From the NCBI GenBank assembly GCA_017503645.1, contig JAFVSR010000091.1, positions 1 through 49,609 on the forward strand: a stretch of DNA of 49,609 bases. The letters run 5' to 3'. Of the stretch, positions 9,461 to 19,858 are shown piece after piece. The notes below the pieces were generated by a model. The model worked only from the letters and a program-made list of their open reading frames with translations, was not told the origin of the DNA and made no database searches. The stretch is from Bacteroidaceae bacterium. GTDB taxonomy: Bacteria; Bacteroidota; Bacteroidia; Bacteroidales; Bacteroidaceae. Both the position numbers and the translations under genes were made by a program. Every line of letters begins with the position of its first letter. Position 1 is the first letter of the stretch.

Positions 9461-9991
9461 ATGGAACCGATTGAGGTGCGACGCAAGGTGGGTATGGTGT
9501 TTCAACGCCCCACGCCCTTCCCCACAATGAGTATATACGAAAACGTGCTTGCAGGCTTTTCGCTCAACGGCATTGGGCTGCCACGAAGCGAAAAAGAGGA
9601 GATAGTGGAACGCTTGTTGCGCAGTGTGGCGCTGTGGGATGAGGTGAAGGATGTGCTTAACAAAAAGGGTACCTTCCTGTCTGGCGGGCAACAGCAGCGC
9701 CTGTGTATTGCCCGCGCATTGGCGCTGAAACCCGATGTGTTGCTGCTCGACGAGCCCACATCGGCTCTCGACCCCATAGCCACCAAGCACATAGAGGAGT
9801 TGCTGCTGCAACTGAAAAACGATGTCACAATGCTCATCGTTACGCATAATATGGGACAGGCTATGCGCATATCGCAGCGGTCGATGTTTATGTACCTTGG
9901 CGAACTTGTGGAGTACGGCAATACCGCACATATGTTTGCCGCTGCAACGGATGAACGTACAAAGGCTTATCTCACCGGCAAGATGGGATAG
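9461..9991 (+). pseudogene. pstB: N-terminally truncated PstB-like ABC ATPase
   Basis: 176 aa remain of a phosphate-transporter ATPase normally about 250 aa. Present are the Q-loop ([12 protein letters not shown]), the ABC signature [15 protein letters not shown], Walker B with [12 protein letters not shown], the H-loop (IVTHN) and the YLGELVE tail typical of PstB. Walker A and the first 60-70 residues are missing. The frame is open back to 9428, where in-frame codons read NGQNILAM, matching the strand before the Q-loop, so the real start has been lost. No pstA, pstC, pstS or phoU is nearby. It cannot bind nucleotide normally, so it is called a remnant. Confidence 0.8.
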
Positions 9992-10073
9992 TAATAATGT
10001 TTTATTTTTTCATTTGGTGTTAATGGCATCGCAAGGGGTTGAATTCTTCTTGCGATGTTTTTTATTGTGCCAC

Positions 10074-10107
10074 ATTGGCTATATATTGAAACAAAATGCT
10101 ATCTTTG
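10074..10107 (+). promoter_or_regulatory. Promoter for ettA
   Basis: TATCTTTG (10100-10107) matches the Bacteroidota -7 element. A TTG at 10075-10077 lies 22 bp upstream, slightly long for the -33. The leader to the ettA ATG is about 65 nt. Confidence 0.55.
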
Positions 10108-10177
10108 TGAAATATTCCTTAATATGGAGTATTATGTAGTTTTTTGAATTAAAATAATAATAAATTTAATATAGCTT

Positions 10178-11875
<1,698 letters not shown>

Positions 11876-11883
11876 TTATATTT

Positions 11884-11926
11884 GGTTGTACTGCTACTGC
11901 AGCGGTACAACCTTTCTGCTTTTTTT
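11884..11926 (+). terminator. Rho-independent terminator of ettA
   Basis: A 12-bp stem (11884-11895 with 11901-11912, one G-U pair), a 5-nt loop, then a T-rich tract. Confidence 0.8.
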
Positions 11927-11963
11927 GTAAAAAACCATTCATACGAAACTTATTACAAGAATC

Positions 11964-11993
11964 TGTCATTCCGAACCTTCTGTGAGGAATCTC
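11964..11993 (+). repeat. Dispersed intergenic repeat, copy 1
   Basis: It begins TGTCATTCCGAAC and ends TGTGAGGAATCTC. Related copies lie at 15950-15983 (plus), 30816-30844 (minus), 43953-43979 (plus, degenerate) and 44000-44027 (minus). All are intergenic. Confidence 0.75.
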
Positions 11994-12014
11994 AAAATAA
12001 AATAGAATATTACA

Positions 12015-13322
12015 ATGAAAACCGTAATAGAGCCATCGATAATAGATGGCATAATGAAAGAACTTGAAATTACCGATGTAAAGAGGGCATCGATACGCCA
12101 GGTGGGTGCGGTGGTGCGTGCCGCCGAGGCTGCCACAGGCACCGAATATATTCACTTTGAAATGGGTGTGCCGGGTTTGCCTCCTTCGGCCATTGGAGTG
12201 CAGGCCGAGTGCGAGGCGCTGCAGCGCGGTGTGGCATCGGTCTATCCCATAATAGATGGTATCCCCGAGGTTAAGGAGCAGGCTTCGCGCTTTGTAAAGG
12301 CATTTATCGATACCGACATAAACCCGCAAGGCTGCATCCCCACTGTGGGCTCAATGCAGGCATCGTTCGCAGCGCTTATGCTGGCATCGCAACTGTCGCC
12401 GCAAAAGGACACCGTGCTGTACATAGACCCGGGCTTTCCCGTGCAAAAGATGCAGGCCAACGTAATTGGTGTGAAGATAGCATCGTTCGACATAGCCGAC
12501 TACCGCGGTAAAAAGCTCGAGGAGAAACTGGAGAGCTATTTCGCACAGGGCAACATTTGTGCCGTGCTCTATTCAAGCCCCAATAACCCCACTTGGATGT
12601 GCCTTAACGACGAGGAACTGGAGATAATAGGGCGCCTTGCCACCAAGCACGACGTGGTGGTTATAGAGGACCTTGCTTATATGACAATGGACTTCCGCAA
12701 GGATATGAGCCGCCCGTTTGAGGCTCCTTTCCAGCCCAGTGTGTCGAAATATACCGACAATTATGTTATGCTTATGAGCGCCTCAAAGATTTTCAGTTAT
12801 GCGGGGCAGCGTATTGCTATGGCCTGCATATCGGACAAGCTCTTTGAAAGACACTACGACAGCCTGCAGCAGCGCTACGGCATTGCTCGCTTTGGTGCGG
12901 CATATGCCTATGTATTTCTTTATACCTTCTCGTCGGGCGTGTCGCATTCGGCACAATATGCTATGGCGGCTATGCTCAAGGCGGCTTGCGACGGCGATTA
13001 CAATTTTGTGGGCGACATTAAGGAGTATGCCACACGCACCGCACGCCTCAAGGAGATTTTAGAGCGTAACGGCTTTAATGTGGTTTATGACAAAGACGAT
13101 GACAAGCCTGTGAGCGATGGTTTCTTCTTTACAATGGGCTACAAGGATATGGATGGGGCCGAGTTGCTGAAGGAGCTCCTTTACTATGGCGTGAGCGGCA
13201 TAGACCTATCCACCACCGGTGGCACACGCAAGGGAATACGCGCCTGCTCATCGAACATAAAGCCGCACCATTATGCGATGCTCGATGAGCGTTTGGCTTT
13301 GTTTAACAAAAATCACAGCTAA
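12015..13322 (+). CDS. PLP-dependent aminotransferase, class I/II
   Basis: 435 aa, fold type I. The SPNNPT motif (about 190-195) and the PLP-lysine motif SASKIFSYAGQRIAM (about 255-269) are clear, with the C-terminal Arg of the substrate carboxylate site in the GIRACSS segment. It moves an amino group between an amino acid and a 2-oxo acid. The substrate cannot be read from the sequence. No biosynthetic partner lies next to it; the following membrane protein starts 7 nt after its stop, so the two form a likely operon. The start gives a normal N-terminal arm for the family. Confidence 0.88.
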   Translation: MKTVIEPSIIDGIMKELEITDVKRASIRQVGAVVRAAEAATGTEYIHFEMGVPGLPPSAIGVQAECEALQRGVASVYPIIDGIPEVKEQASRFVKAFIDTDINPQGCIPTVGSMQASFAALMLASQLSPQKDTVLYIDPGFPVQKMQANVIGVKIASFDIADYRGKKLEEKLESYFAQGNICAVLYSSPNNPTWMCLNDEELEIIGRLATKHDVVVIEDLAYMTMDFRKDMSRPFEAPFQPSVSKYTDNYVMLMSASKIFSYAGQRIAMACISDKLFERHYDSLQQRYGIARFGAAYAYVFLYTFSSGVSHSAQYAMAAMLKAACDGDYNFVGDIKEYATRTARLKEILERNGFNVVYDKDDDKPVSDGFFFTMGYKDMDGAELLKELLYYGVSGIDLSTTGGTRKGIRACSSNIKPHHYAMLDERLALFNKNHS

Positions 13323-13329
13323 ACATACT

Positions 13330-14028
13330 ATGAAGAAGTCCGATATCGTTTTTATGGCCTGCGTTGCAGCGTTGCTTGTTCCCTTTTTTGTGAGCGACAC
13401 TCTTTTTAATTGCTACAAGGAGTGCAATGCTGCGCACCCATACATTATGGCCTTTATAAAGTTTATGATTCTATCGTCGATAGGTGAGATGCTGGGCCTT
13501 AGAATAAAACAAGGTGTATATACATACAAGGGCTTTGGCATTATGTCACGCGCCATTGTGTGGGGAGTTCTTGGAGTGATGATTGCCGTTGCTATGAAGA
13601 TATTTTCCGCCGGAGTGCCCGTAATGCTCGAGAGTATGGGCCTTGCCGGTATGGTAGATGCTATGCGCGAACCTTTGAGCTTTGCAAAGTTCGTAGATGC
13701 TTTGTGTATATCTACTGCTATGAACTGTTTCTTTGCACCTATGTTTATGACTTTGCACAAGATTACCGATACCCACATACTTAACTGCGGCGGTAAACTT
13801 ACATCGCTTGTTACCCCAATAAAATTCGGTGACATAATTTCATCACTCAATTGGAAGGTGCAGTGGAATTTTGTGTTCAAGCGTACAATTCCTCTCTTTT
13901 GGATTCCCGCACACACCATAACGTTTATGTTGCCGGCAGCCTATCAGGTGCTTTTTGCCGCCTCGCTTAGCATTGTGTTGGGCCTGCTCTTGTCCATAGC
14001 AGCTGTAATGTCAAATAATAAACTATAA
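13330..14028 (+). CDS. Integral membrane protein, Mpv17/PMP22-like
   Basis: 232 aa from the ATG at 13330, chosen because it lies 7 nt after the previous stop and gives a typical MKKSD N-terminus; a longer frame from 13273 would overlap the aminotransferase by 50 nt. There are about five hydrophobic helices. The C-terminal stretch NWKVQWNFVFKRTIPLFWIP recalls the W-x-NF-x-x-P pattern of the Mpv17/PMP22 family. Proteins of this kind are found in Bacteroidota without a known role. The family assignment is tentative; membrane location is secure. Confidence 0.6.
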   Translation: MKKSDIVFMACVAALLVPFFVSDTLFNCYKECNAAHPYIMAFIKFMILSSIGEMLGLRIKQGVYTYKGFGIMSRAIVWGVLGVMIAVAMKIFSAGVPVMLESMGLAGMVDAMREPLSFAKFVDALCISTAMNCFFAPMFMTLHKITDTHILNCGGKLTSLVTPIKFGDIISSLNWKVQWNFVFKRTIPLFWIPAHTITFMLPAAYQVLFAASLSIVLGLLLSIAAVMSNNKL

Positions 14029-14040
14029 ATAATTATAAGT

Positions 14041-15672
14041 ATGAAAAAAATTCTATTATCGCTTTTATGCGTTGTTGCCACAACGTTGTTTGCCGGCAAT
14101 ATTTCAATTATTCCTCAACCCGCACAGATGACAGTGGGCGAGGGTAGTTTCATATTTCCCAAAAAGGTGAAGGCTGTAGTTCCTGCCTACGAGGGTGACA
14201 GCCTTGTTGCTGTGTTCAAGAACTTTGCTCGCGATTTCAAAAAAGCGACAAACGTTGCTGTGAAAACCACCAAGAAGAGTGCCGCTGCACAGATTGTCGT
14301 ATCGTTGGATTCTTCGCTTGCACCCGAGGGCTACACCCTGCAGGTGAAAAATGATGGAATAGCCATATCGGTGTCGAAGCCCGCAGGCCTCTTTTATGCA
14401 TTGCAGACACTGAAACAGCTGATGCCACGCAATGTGATGGCCGTTGTTCCCGACGAGGGTATAACCGAGTGGTCTGTTCCTTGTGTGGATATTAAAGACG
14501 AGCCCCGCTTTGGCTGGCGCGGCTTTATGCTCGACGAGGGCCGCCATTTCTATGGCAAAGAGGAGATAAAGAAGATTATCGACTTGATGGCCGCTTATAA
14601 GATGAACCGCTTCCATTGGCACCTTACCGAGGACCAGGGCTGGCGCATTGAGATAAAGAAATATCCCAAACTCACCGAGGTGGGTGCTTGGCGTAACAGC
14701 AAGGTGCTTGGTTGGGGTGATGTGAAGCCCGATGGTGTTCTGTATGGCGGTTACTATACAAAGAAAGATGCCAAAGAGGTTGTGGAGTATGCCCGCGAGC
14801 GTTTTATAGAGATTGTGCCCGAGGTTGATATTCCCGGTCACTCACAGGCTGCTGTGGCTTCGTATCCCGAGTTCCTTGCCTGCGATCCCGAAAACGAACA
14901 CGAGGTGTGGTTGTGGCAAGGTGTTTCAAACGACGTGATAAACGTGGCCAACCCCAAGGCCGTGCAGTTTGCCAAGGATGTTATCGACGAGCTTACCGAG
15001 ATATTCCCATTCGGATATATCCACCTGGGCGGTGACGAGTGCCCCACAACAAAATGGGAGCGCAACAGCGAGTGTCAAGCCTTGCTCAAGGAGATTGGCA
15101 GCGAGAAGTACCGCGACTTGCAGATACATTTCTACAAACAACTAAAGGACTATGTAGCCACAAAACCCGCCTGCAAGCAGCGCAAACTGATATTCTGGAA
15201 CGAGGTGCTTCACGGAAACACTGCGCCCCTCGGCGACGACATCACCATTATGGCGTGGATTGGTGCCGACGGAGCTGCAAAGGATGCTGCCACACGTGGT
15301 ATGAACACCATCCTGTCGCCCCAGATTCCCTACTACATCAACCGCCGCCAATCGAAGTTGGAGAGTGAGCCTCGTTCACAAGGCCACGGTGACGAAACCG
15401 TGGAGCGTGTATATAACTACAAGCCTATGAACAATATCCCCACAGAGTTGCAGTCGCGCTATCTTGGTGTGCAGGCCAATTTCTGGACCGAGTGGGTTGA
15501 GGAGCCCTCGGTGGTGCAGTATCTTACATTCCCTCGCCTGGCTGCTGTGGCCGAGGCCGGTTGGACACCGCAGGAACAGCGTAACTATGATTCATTTGTT
15601 GAGCGTATGCAGGGCGAGGCTGTTTACTACAACCTTAAAGGTGTAGATTACGGCAAACATATTTTTAAGTAA
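14041..15672 (+). CDS. Beta-N-acetylhexosaminidase (GH20), secreted
   Basis: 543 aa. A signal peptide (MKKILLSLLCVVATTLFAG) precedes the GH20 N-terminal alpha/beta domain (about 20-150) and a TIM barrel starting at DEPRFGWRGFMLDEGRHF. The catalytic Asp-Glu pair is Asp332-Glu333 in HLGGDECPTTKWE. The enzyme releases terminal GlcNAc or GalNAc from glycans by substrate-assisted catalysis, most likely in the periplasm. There is no C-terminal accessory domain. No SusC/SusD pair is adjacent, so it is not in a classic polysaccharide utilization locus here. It is the third of three closely spaced plus-strand genes. Confidence 0.95.
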   Translation: MKKILLSLLCVVATTLFAGNISIIPQPAQMTVGEGSFIFPKKVKAVVPAYEGDSLVAVFKNFARDFKKATNVAVKTTKKSAAAQIVVSLDSSLAPEGYTLQVKNDGIAISVSKPAGLFYALQTLKQLMPRNVMAVVPDEGITEWSVPCVDIKDEPRFGWRGFMLDEGRHFYGKEEIKKIIDLMAAYKMNRFHWHLTEDQGWRIEIKKYPKLTEVGAWRNSKVLGWGDVKPDGVLYGGYYTKKDAKEVVEYARERFIEIVPEVDIPGHSQAAVASYPEFLACDPENEHEVWLWQGVSNDVINVANPKAVQFAKDVIDELTEIFPFGYIHLGGDECPTTKWERNSECQALLKEIGSEKYRDLQIHFYKQLKDYVATKPACKQRKLIFWNEVLHGNTAPLGDDITIMAWIGADGAAKDAATRGMNTILSPQIPYYINRRQSKLESEPRSQGHGDETVERVYNYKPMNNIPTELQSRYLGVQANFWTEWVEEPSVVQYLTFPRLAAVAEAGWTPQEQRNYDSFVERMQGEAVYYNLKGVDYGKHIFK

Positions 15673-15744
15673 AGAGTTTAATAACTCTATACTTTTGTGC
15701 CCGGCACGGCATGCATTTCAACCATGCTACGTGCGACCTTACGC

Positions 15745-15943
15745 AAATGAACTCGCCGATAACAAAATAAAGTCATTGGCTCGTTCATAAATGAACTCGC
15801 CGATAACAAAATAAAGCATTGGCTCGTTCATAAATGAACTCGCCGATAACAAAATAAAGTCATTGGCTCGTTCATAAATGAACTCGCCGATAACAAAATA
15901 AAATCATTGGCTCGTTCATAAATGAACTCGCCGATAACAAAAC
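15745..15943. repeat. 44-bp tandem repeat, about 4.5 units
   Basis: Units begin AAATGAACTCGCCGATAAC at 15745, 15789, 15832, 15876 and 15920. Lengths are 44, 43, 44 and 44 bp, then a partial unit. Each junction reads GTTCAT-AA-ATGAAC, a palindrome, so each unit can form a short hairpin. There is no coding capacity. It lies in the 396-bp gap between the GH20 and asmA-like genes and runs into a dispersed repeat copy. Confidence 0.9.
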
Positions 15944-15949
15944 TTGTTT

Positions 15950-15983
15950 TGTCATTCTGACGACTGCAAGGAGGAAGAATCTC
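15950..15983 (+). repeat. Dispersed intergenic repeat, copy 2
   Basis: It begins TGTCATTCTGACGACTG and ends GAAGAATCTC, the form closest to the CATTCTGA/GAAGAATCTC repeat seen in many bacterial genomes. It abuts the tandem repeat. Confidence 0.7.
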
Positions 15984-16068
15984 AAACAAGTAGTATTAGA
16001 TGTCTCCACTTTGTGTTCGACATGACAAAAGTGATGATAAAGACCAACAATTTTATTAAAACGTAACA

Positions 16069-18612
16069 ATGAAGAAATTTTTGAAAATTACAGCCGCTGT
16101 AATAGCTGTTATTGTGTTGTTACTTGTTTCTCTGCCTCTTTTGTTTACAGACAAAATAGAGGCACTTATAAAAGAAGAGGGCAACAAGATGCTTAATGCC
16201 GAGTTCGATTTCGAGAGCCTCGACATAAGCCTCATACGCAATTTCCCGCTTGCCTCTGTTACACTTGAAGATTTTTACCTTAAGGGCGCGGGGGTGTTCG
16301 AAAACGACACGCTTGTGGCTGCGGGTGAGCTCACGGCATCGGTAAACCTTATGTCGCTATTTGGCGACGAGGGCTACGATATACGCGAGATTCTCATTGA
16401 CGATGCCTCGGTAAAAGCTATAGTGCTGGCCGACGGCACAGTGAACTGGGATATTATGAAGGCAACCGAGGAAGCCGAGGAGGTTGCAGCCGAGGAGACC
16501 ACGGCGGCCACTCCCTTTCGCATAAAACTACAGGAGCTTGCCATAAGGGATTTCGACCTCATTTACGACGACAAGCAGGGTAATATGTATGCCTGTGTAG
16601 AAGGCTTGGATGCCACCTGCTCGGGTGATTTCGGCAGCAGCCGCACAATACTGTCACTCGATGCCGAAACCGATGGCGTTACATTTGCAATGGATGGTGT
16701 TCCATTCTTGAGCAAGGCTGTGATTGCTGCCGATATGAAGATTGATGCCGACCTTGAAAACAACAAATTCACTCTTAACGAAAACACCTTCCGATTGAAT
16801 GCCATTGAGGCTGCGATAGACGGCTGGGTGGCTATGACCGACGAGGGTATGGATATGGATTTGAAACTGAACAGCAACAGGATTGGTTTCAAGGAGGTTT
16901 TGTCGCTCATACCCGCAATATATTCAAAAGATTTCGAAGGACTGAAAACCGATGGAAACGCCACACTCACAGCGTGGGCCAAAGGCAGCCTGCAGGGCGA
17001 CAGCATAGTACCCGCATTCGACCTTGCATTCAACGTGGAGAACGCAATGTTCCAATATCCATCACTTCCCGCAGGCGTGAACAATATAAACATTGCCGCG
17101 CAGGTGAACAACCCCGGTGGCTCGCCCGACAATACGGTAATAAAGATAAACCCCTTTAACTTTGTGATGGCAGGCAACCCATTTGGCATTACAGCCACTA
17201 TGCAGACTCCTATGAGCGACCTCGCCTTCAATGCGGCCGCAAAGGGAAAACTCGATTTGGGCAAGGTGAAGGATATATACCCGTTGGAGGATATGCAGCT
17301 GAACGGCGTGGTGGATGCCGACATTGCGGTGAAAGGCCGTATGTCGTACATAGAGAAGGAGCAGTATGAAAAGATAGAGGCCGCGGGTAATGTGCGCTTG
17401 AATGATATGGTTCTCGCAATGGAGGATATGCCCAACGTGGATATAAAGAAGTCGTTGCTCACCTTCACTCCGCGCTATTTGCAGTTGAGCGAAACAACCG
17501 TGAATATTGGCGACAACGACGTTACCGTGGATAGCCGCTTTGAGAATTATATGGCATATGCCCTGAAGGATGGCACGCTCAAAGGCACACTAAACGTAAA
17601 GAGCAACCATTTTAACCTTAACGACTTTATGACGCCTGCCGACACCACAGCAGCCGTTGCACCCACCGAGGATGCTGCCGCAGCCGACACCGTGGCTACA
17701 GGCGTTATCAAAGTGCCCGACAACATCGATTTCCGTATGCAGGCAGCCTTCAAGGAGGTTCTCTTCGACAATATGAAGCTGAAGAACATAAACGGCCTTC
17801 TTGTGGTTAAAAACAGCAAGGTGGATATGCAGAACCTGTCACTCAATACAATGGGTGGCGATGTGGTTGTCAATGGTTACTATTACACACCCGCCGATGC
17901 ACAGCCGCAGTTCAACGGCGGCTTCAAACTGAGCAACATAGGCTTTGCGCAGGCATACGAGGAGCTGAACGTGGTGCGCAACCTTGCACCCATCTTCAGC
18001 GGGCTCACAGGCGATTTCTCGGGTAATGTAAACATAAATGCCGAGCTCGACGATACAATGAGCCCCGTGCTCTCCACACTCACAGGTAGCGGTGCCTTAT
18101 CTACAAAGGATTTGAGCCTAAACAACGTGGGAGTGATACAAACAGTGGCCGACATTGTGCAGAAACCATCTTTGAAGGATACAAGGGTAAAGGATATAAA
18201 CATAGAATTTACCATAAAGGATGGCCGCGTGAACACCAAACCCTTTGACATAAAGATGGGCGACTACAAGATGAACCTGTCGGGCAGCACAGGCCTGGAC
18301 CAGACCATCGACTACAAGGGCGAGATAACCATCCCCACATCGGTGGGCAAGTTGTCGAAATTGGGTACTGTGGATATGAACATCAAGGGTACATTCACAT
18401 CGCCCAAGGTGAGCATAGATATGGCCTCGCTTGCCAAGAAGGCAGCAGCCGGTGCAGCCGAGCAGGCATTGAACAAACTTTTTGGCGGCAGTTCAAAAGA
18501 GGAGGCAACAGAGGAGGGTAGTGACTCCACTGCAACTGCCAAACCCACCACCAAGGAGGAGATAACGAACAAACTGATAAACGGAGCGTTGGATTTGTTC
18601 AAGAAGAAATAA
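16069..18612 (+). CDS. AsmA-like protein, full length
   Basis: 847 aa. One N-terminal membrane anchor (about 5-27) is followed by the AsmA N-terminal motif region (LDISLIRNFPLASVTLEDF) and a long repetitive beta-rich body, with an AsmA_2-like C-terminal domain (about 560-760) and a Lys/Glu-rich tail. Such proteins bridge the periplasm as beta-groove conduits and are linked to phospholipid movement to the outer membrane. Its last 333 bp (18280-18612) occur again at 21952-22284 with only synonymous changes. A strong terminator follows. The gene is monocistronic. Confidence 0.85.
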   Translation: MKKFLKITAAVIAVIVLLLVSLPLLFTDKIEALIKEEGNKMLNAEFDFESLDISLIRNFPLASVTLEDFYLKGAGVFENDTLVAAGELTASVNLMSLFGDEGYDIREILIDDASVKAIVLADGTVNWDIMKATEEAEEVAAEETTAATPFRIKLQELAIRDFDLIYDDKQGNMYACVEGLDATCSGDFGSSRTILSLDAETDGVTFAMDGVPFLSKAVIAADMKIDADLENNKFTLNENTFRLNAIEAAIDGWVAMTDEGMDMDLKLNSNRIGFKEVLSLIPAIYSKDFEGLKTDGNATLTAWAKGSLQGDSIVPAFDLAFNVENAMFQYPSLPAGVNNINIAAQVNNPGGSPDNTVIKINPFNFVMAGNPFGITATMQTPMSDLAFNAAAKGKLDLGKVKDIYPLEDMQLNGVVDADIAVKGRMSYIEKEQYEKIEAAGNVRLNDMVLAMEDMPNVDIKKSLLTFTPRYLQLSETTVNIGDNDVTVDSRFENYMAYALKDGTLKGTLNVKSNHFNLNDFMTPADTTAAVAPTEDAAAADTVATGVIKVPDNIDFRMQAAFKEVLFDNMKLKNINGLLVVKNSKVDMQNLSLNTMGGDVVVNGYYYTPADAQPQFNGGFKLSNIGFAQAYEELNVVRNLAPIFSGLTGDFSGNVNINAELDDTMSPVLSTLTGSGALSTKDLSLNNVGVIQTVADIVQKPSLKDTRVKDINIEFTIKDGRVNTKPFDIKMGDYKMNLSGSTGLDQTIDYKGEITIPTSVGKLSKLGTVDMNIKGTFTSPKVSIDMASLAKKAAAGAAEQALNKLFGGSSKEEATEEGSDSTATAKPTTKEEITNKLINGALDLFKKK

Positions 18613-18628
18613 GAAAGGGCAAGACTAA

Positions 18629-18674
18629 AAATAATTTGGGCAACACTTCTAAAATGTGTTGCCCAAATTATTTT
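18629..18674 (+). terminator. Terminator after the asmA-like gene
   Basis: An 18-bp stem (18629-18646 with 18656-18673) around a 9-nt loop, with flanking A and T runs. Confidence 0.85.
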
Positions 18675-18727
18675 ATACCTTATTTAGTTGTGCTTTATAT
18701 TTATCGTTGAAAACAAATAGCATAAAC

Positions 18728-18742
18728 GCGTAAAATTAACGC
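18728..18742. promoter_or_regulatory. Operator-like palindrome, distal copy
   Basis: GCGTAAAATTAACGC, an odd-length palindrome with GCGT/ACGC arms. An identical copy sits at 18780-18794, 52 bp (about five helical turns) downstream. It lies just upstream of the -33 element of the NADAR operon. Confidence 0.7.
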
Positions 18743-18749
18743 AAATTAT

Positions 18750-18780
18750 TTTGGTAGGTCAAAATTTCTTTTTACCTTTG
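18750..18780 (+). promoter_or_regulatory. Promoter of the NMNAT-NADAR / NADAR / Nudix operon
   Basis: TTTG (18750-18753), a 19-bp spacer and TACCTTTG (18773-18780): a consensus Bacteroidota promoter, 18 nt before the ATG. The leader would be very short, and the proximal palindrome covers the predicted start site. Confidence 0.8.
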
Positions 18781-18794
18781 CGTAAAATTAACGC
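18780..18794. promoter_or_regulatory. Operator-like palindrome, proximal copy
   Basis: A second exact GCGTAAAATTAACGC. It overlaps the last base of the -7 element and the transcription start, where a bound repressor would block RNA polymerase. The NrtR-type regulator encoded by the third gene is the obvious candidate to bind it. Confidence 0.7.
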
Positions 18795-18798
18795 ACAG

Positions 18799-19857
18799 AT
18801 GAAAACTCTAAACAAAAATATAGTGATTATGGGAGGGAGTTTTAACCCTCCTACATTAGCACATTACATGTTGATGAAACATGCCATCAATGCTATAAAT
18901 GCAGAGTATGGTTACTTCGTCCCTGTGAGTGATGCTTATCTAAGACGAAAAATGCGGCACACGCATCCCCCCGTTGTATTATCTCCTGAACTACGTATTA
19001 AAATGTTGCAGGCAATGTGCTCTGGAGATAATAAGATGAAAGTGTGTGATAAGGAAATTGGAACAATAGAAGCCAGAACCTTGCCTACTTTAAAATCATT
19101 TAAGGAGGAGTTCCCTGAATATGAGTTATACTTTGTAATGGGGGATGACAAGTTGGAACTTTTGTCTCATCTTACTGAAAAAGGATCGTTTTTTGAGACC
19201 TCTAATGTTATTTTATATTCAAGAAATTTAGAAGGAATAGAAGAGATTCTCAAGGGTCACAGAGTATTGTCCGAACACATCAGGAACATTGTTGTATTAC
19301 CACAACCCGAAGGTATAGCAGGAATAAGCTCTTCGCTTATCAGAGAACGGATGCTTTTGGGAGAGTCATGCGAAGAATTACTTGTACCAAGTGTTTGGGA
19401 AATCTTTAAAGAACTTCACCCTGATGACTTCGCGGACGTGATAAGTTTATTTAAGGGAGAGTATGATTTTTTGAATAATCGATATGGGTGTTCTTTTGTG
19501 TGGCAAGGTATAAGATACAATAACGTGGAGTCTGCATTTCAGGCATCTAAATGTGGTGATGAAGATGCAAGAAAAGTCGTAAGCAGATTGTCGGCAGATA
19601 AAGCGGCGGTTAGAGGTAGCAGTATTATTCCCTATTGTGGATGGGAAGAAAAGAAGTTGGAAATAATGACATCTATTCTTGAAGAAAAGTTCGGCCAAAA
19701 TCCCACATTGATGAAAAGGCTGCTTGATACAGGAAACCGTGTGTTAATTAATGGGAACAATAAACATGAAACTTATTGGGGCGTTGACCTATATAGTTGG
19801 AGAGGAGAAAATCATTTGGGTAAAATATTAATGACAATAAGAGATAAGGAGAAGTAA
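18799..19857 (+). CDS. Nucleotidyltransferase (NMNAT-like) - NADAR fusion protein
   Basis: 352 aa from the ATG at 18799; the frame is open further upstream, but that would run through the promoter. Residues 1-205 are a nicotinate/nicotinamide-nucleotide adenylyltransferase fold: GGSFNPPTLAH (12-22) is the GGxFxPxHxGH site with Thr-x-Ala-His in place of His-x-Gly-His, and ISSSLIR (176-182) is the ISSTxxR motif. Residues about 218-348 are a NADAR (YbiA-like) domain with NNVESAFQASK, the DTGNRVLIN segment, WGVDLYSWRGENHLGKIL and a final LMTIR. The fusion suggests making NAD(P)-type dinucleotides in one domain and acting on ADP-ribosyl or ribosylated products in the other. Base composition is visibly more A+T-rich than the core genes. 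The exact substrates are unknown. Confidence 0.85.
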   Translation: MKTLNKNIVIMGGSFNPPTLAHYMLMKHAINAINAEYGYFVPVSDAYLRRKMRHTHPPVVLSPELRIKMLQAMCSGDNKMKVCDKEIGTIEARTLPTLKSFKEEFPEYELYFVMGDDKLELLSHLTEKGSFFETSNVILYSRNLEGIEEILKGHRVLSEHIRNIVVLPQPEGIAGISSSLIRERMLLGESCEELLVPSVWEIFKELHPDDFADVISLFKGEYDFLNNRYGCSFVWQGIRYNNVESAFQASKCGDEDARKVVSRLSADKAAVRGSSIIPYCGWEEKKLEIMTSILEEKFGQNPTLMKRLLDTGNRVLINGNNKHETYWGVDLYSWRGENHLGKILMTIRDKEK

Positions 19858-19858
19858 T

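Noticed and set aside
15745-15943. Possible CRISPR array
   Set aside because: Units are directly adjacent with no variable spacers, and no cas genes are in the window. It is a tandem repeat.
16563-17468. A 301-aa minus-strand frame inside the asmA-like gene
   Set aside because: Antisense shadow produced by codon bias; no domain or promoter.
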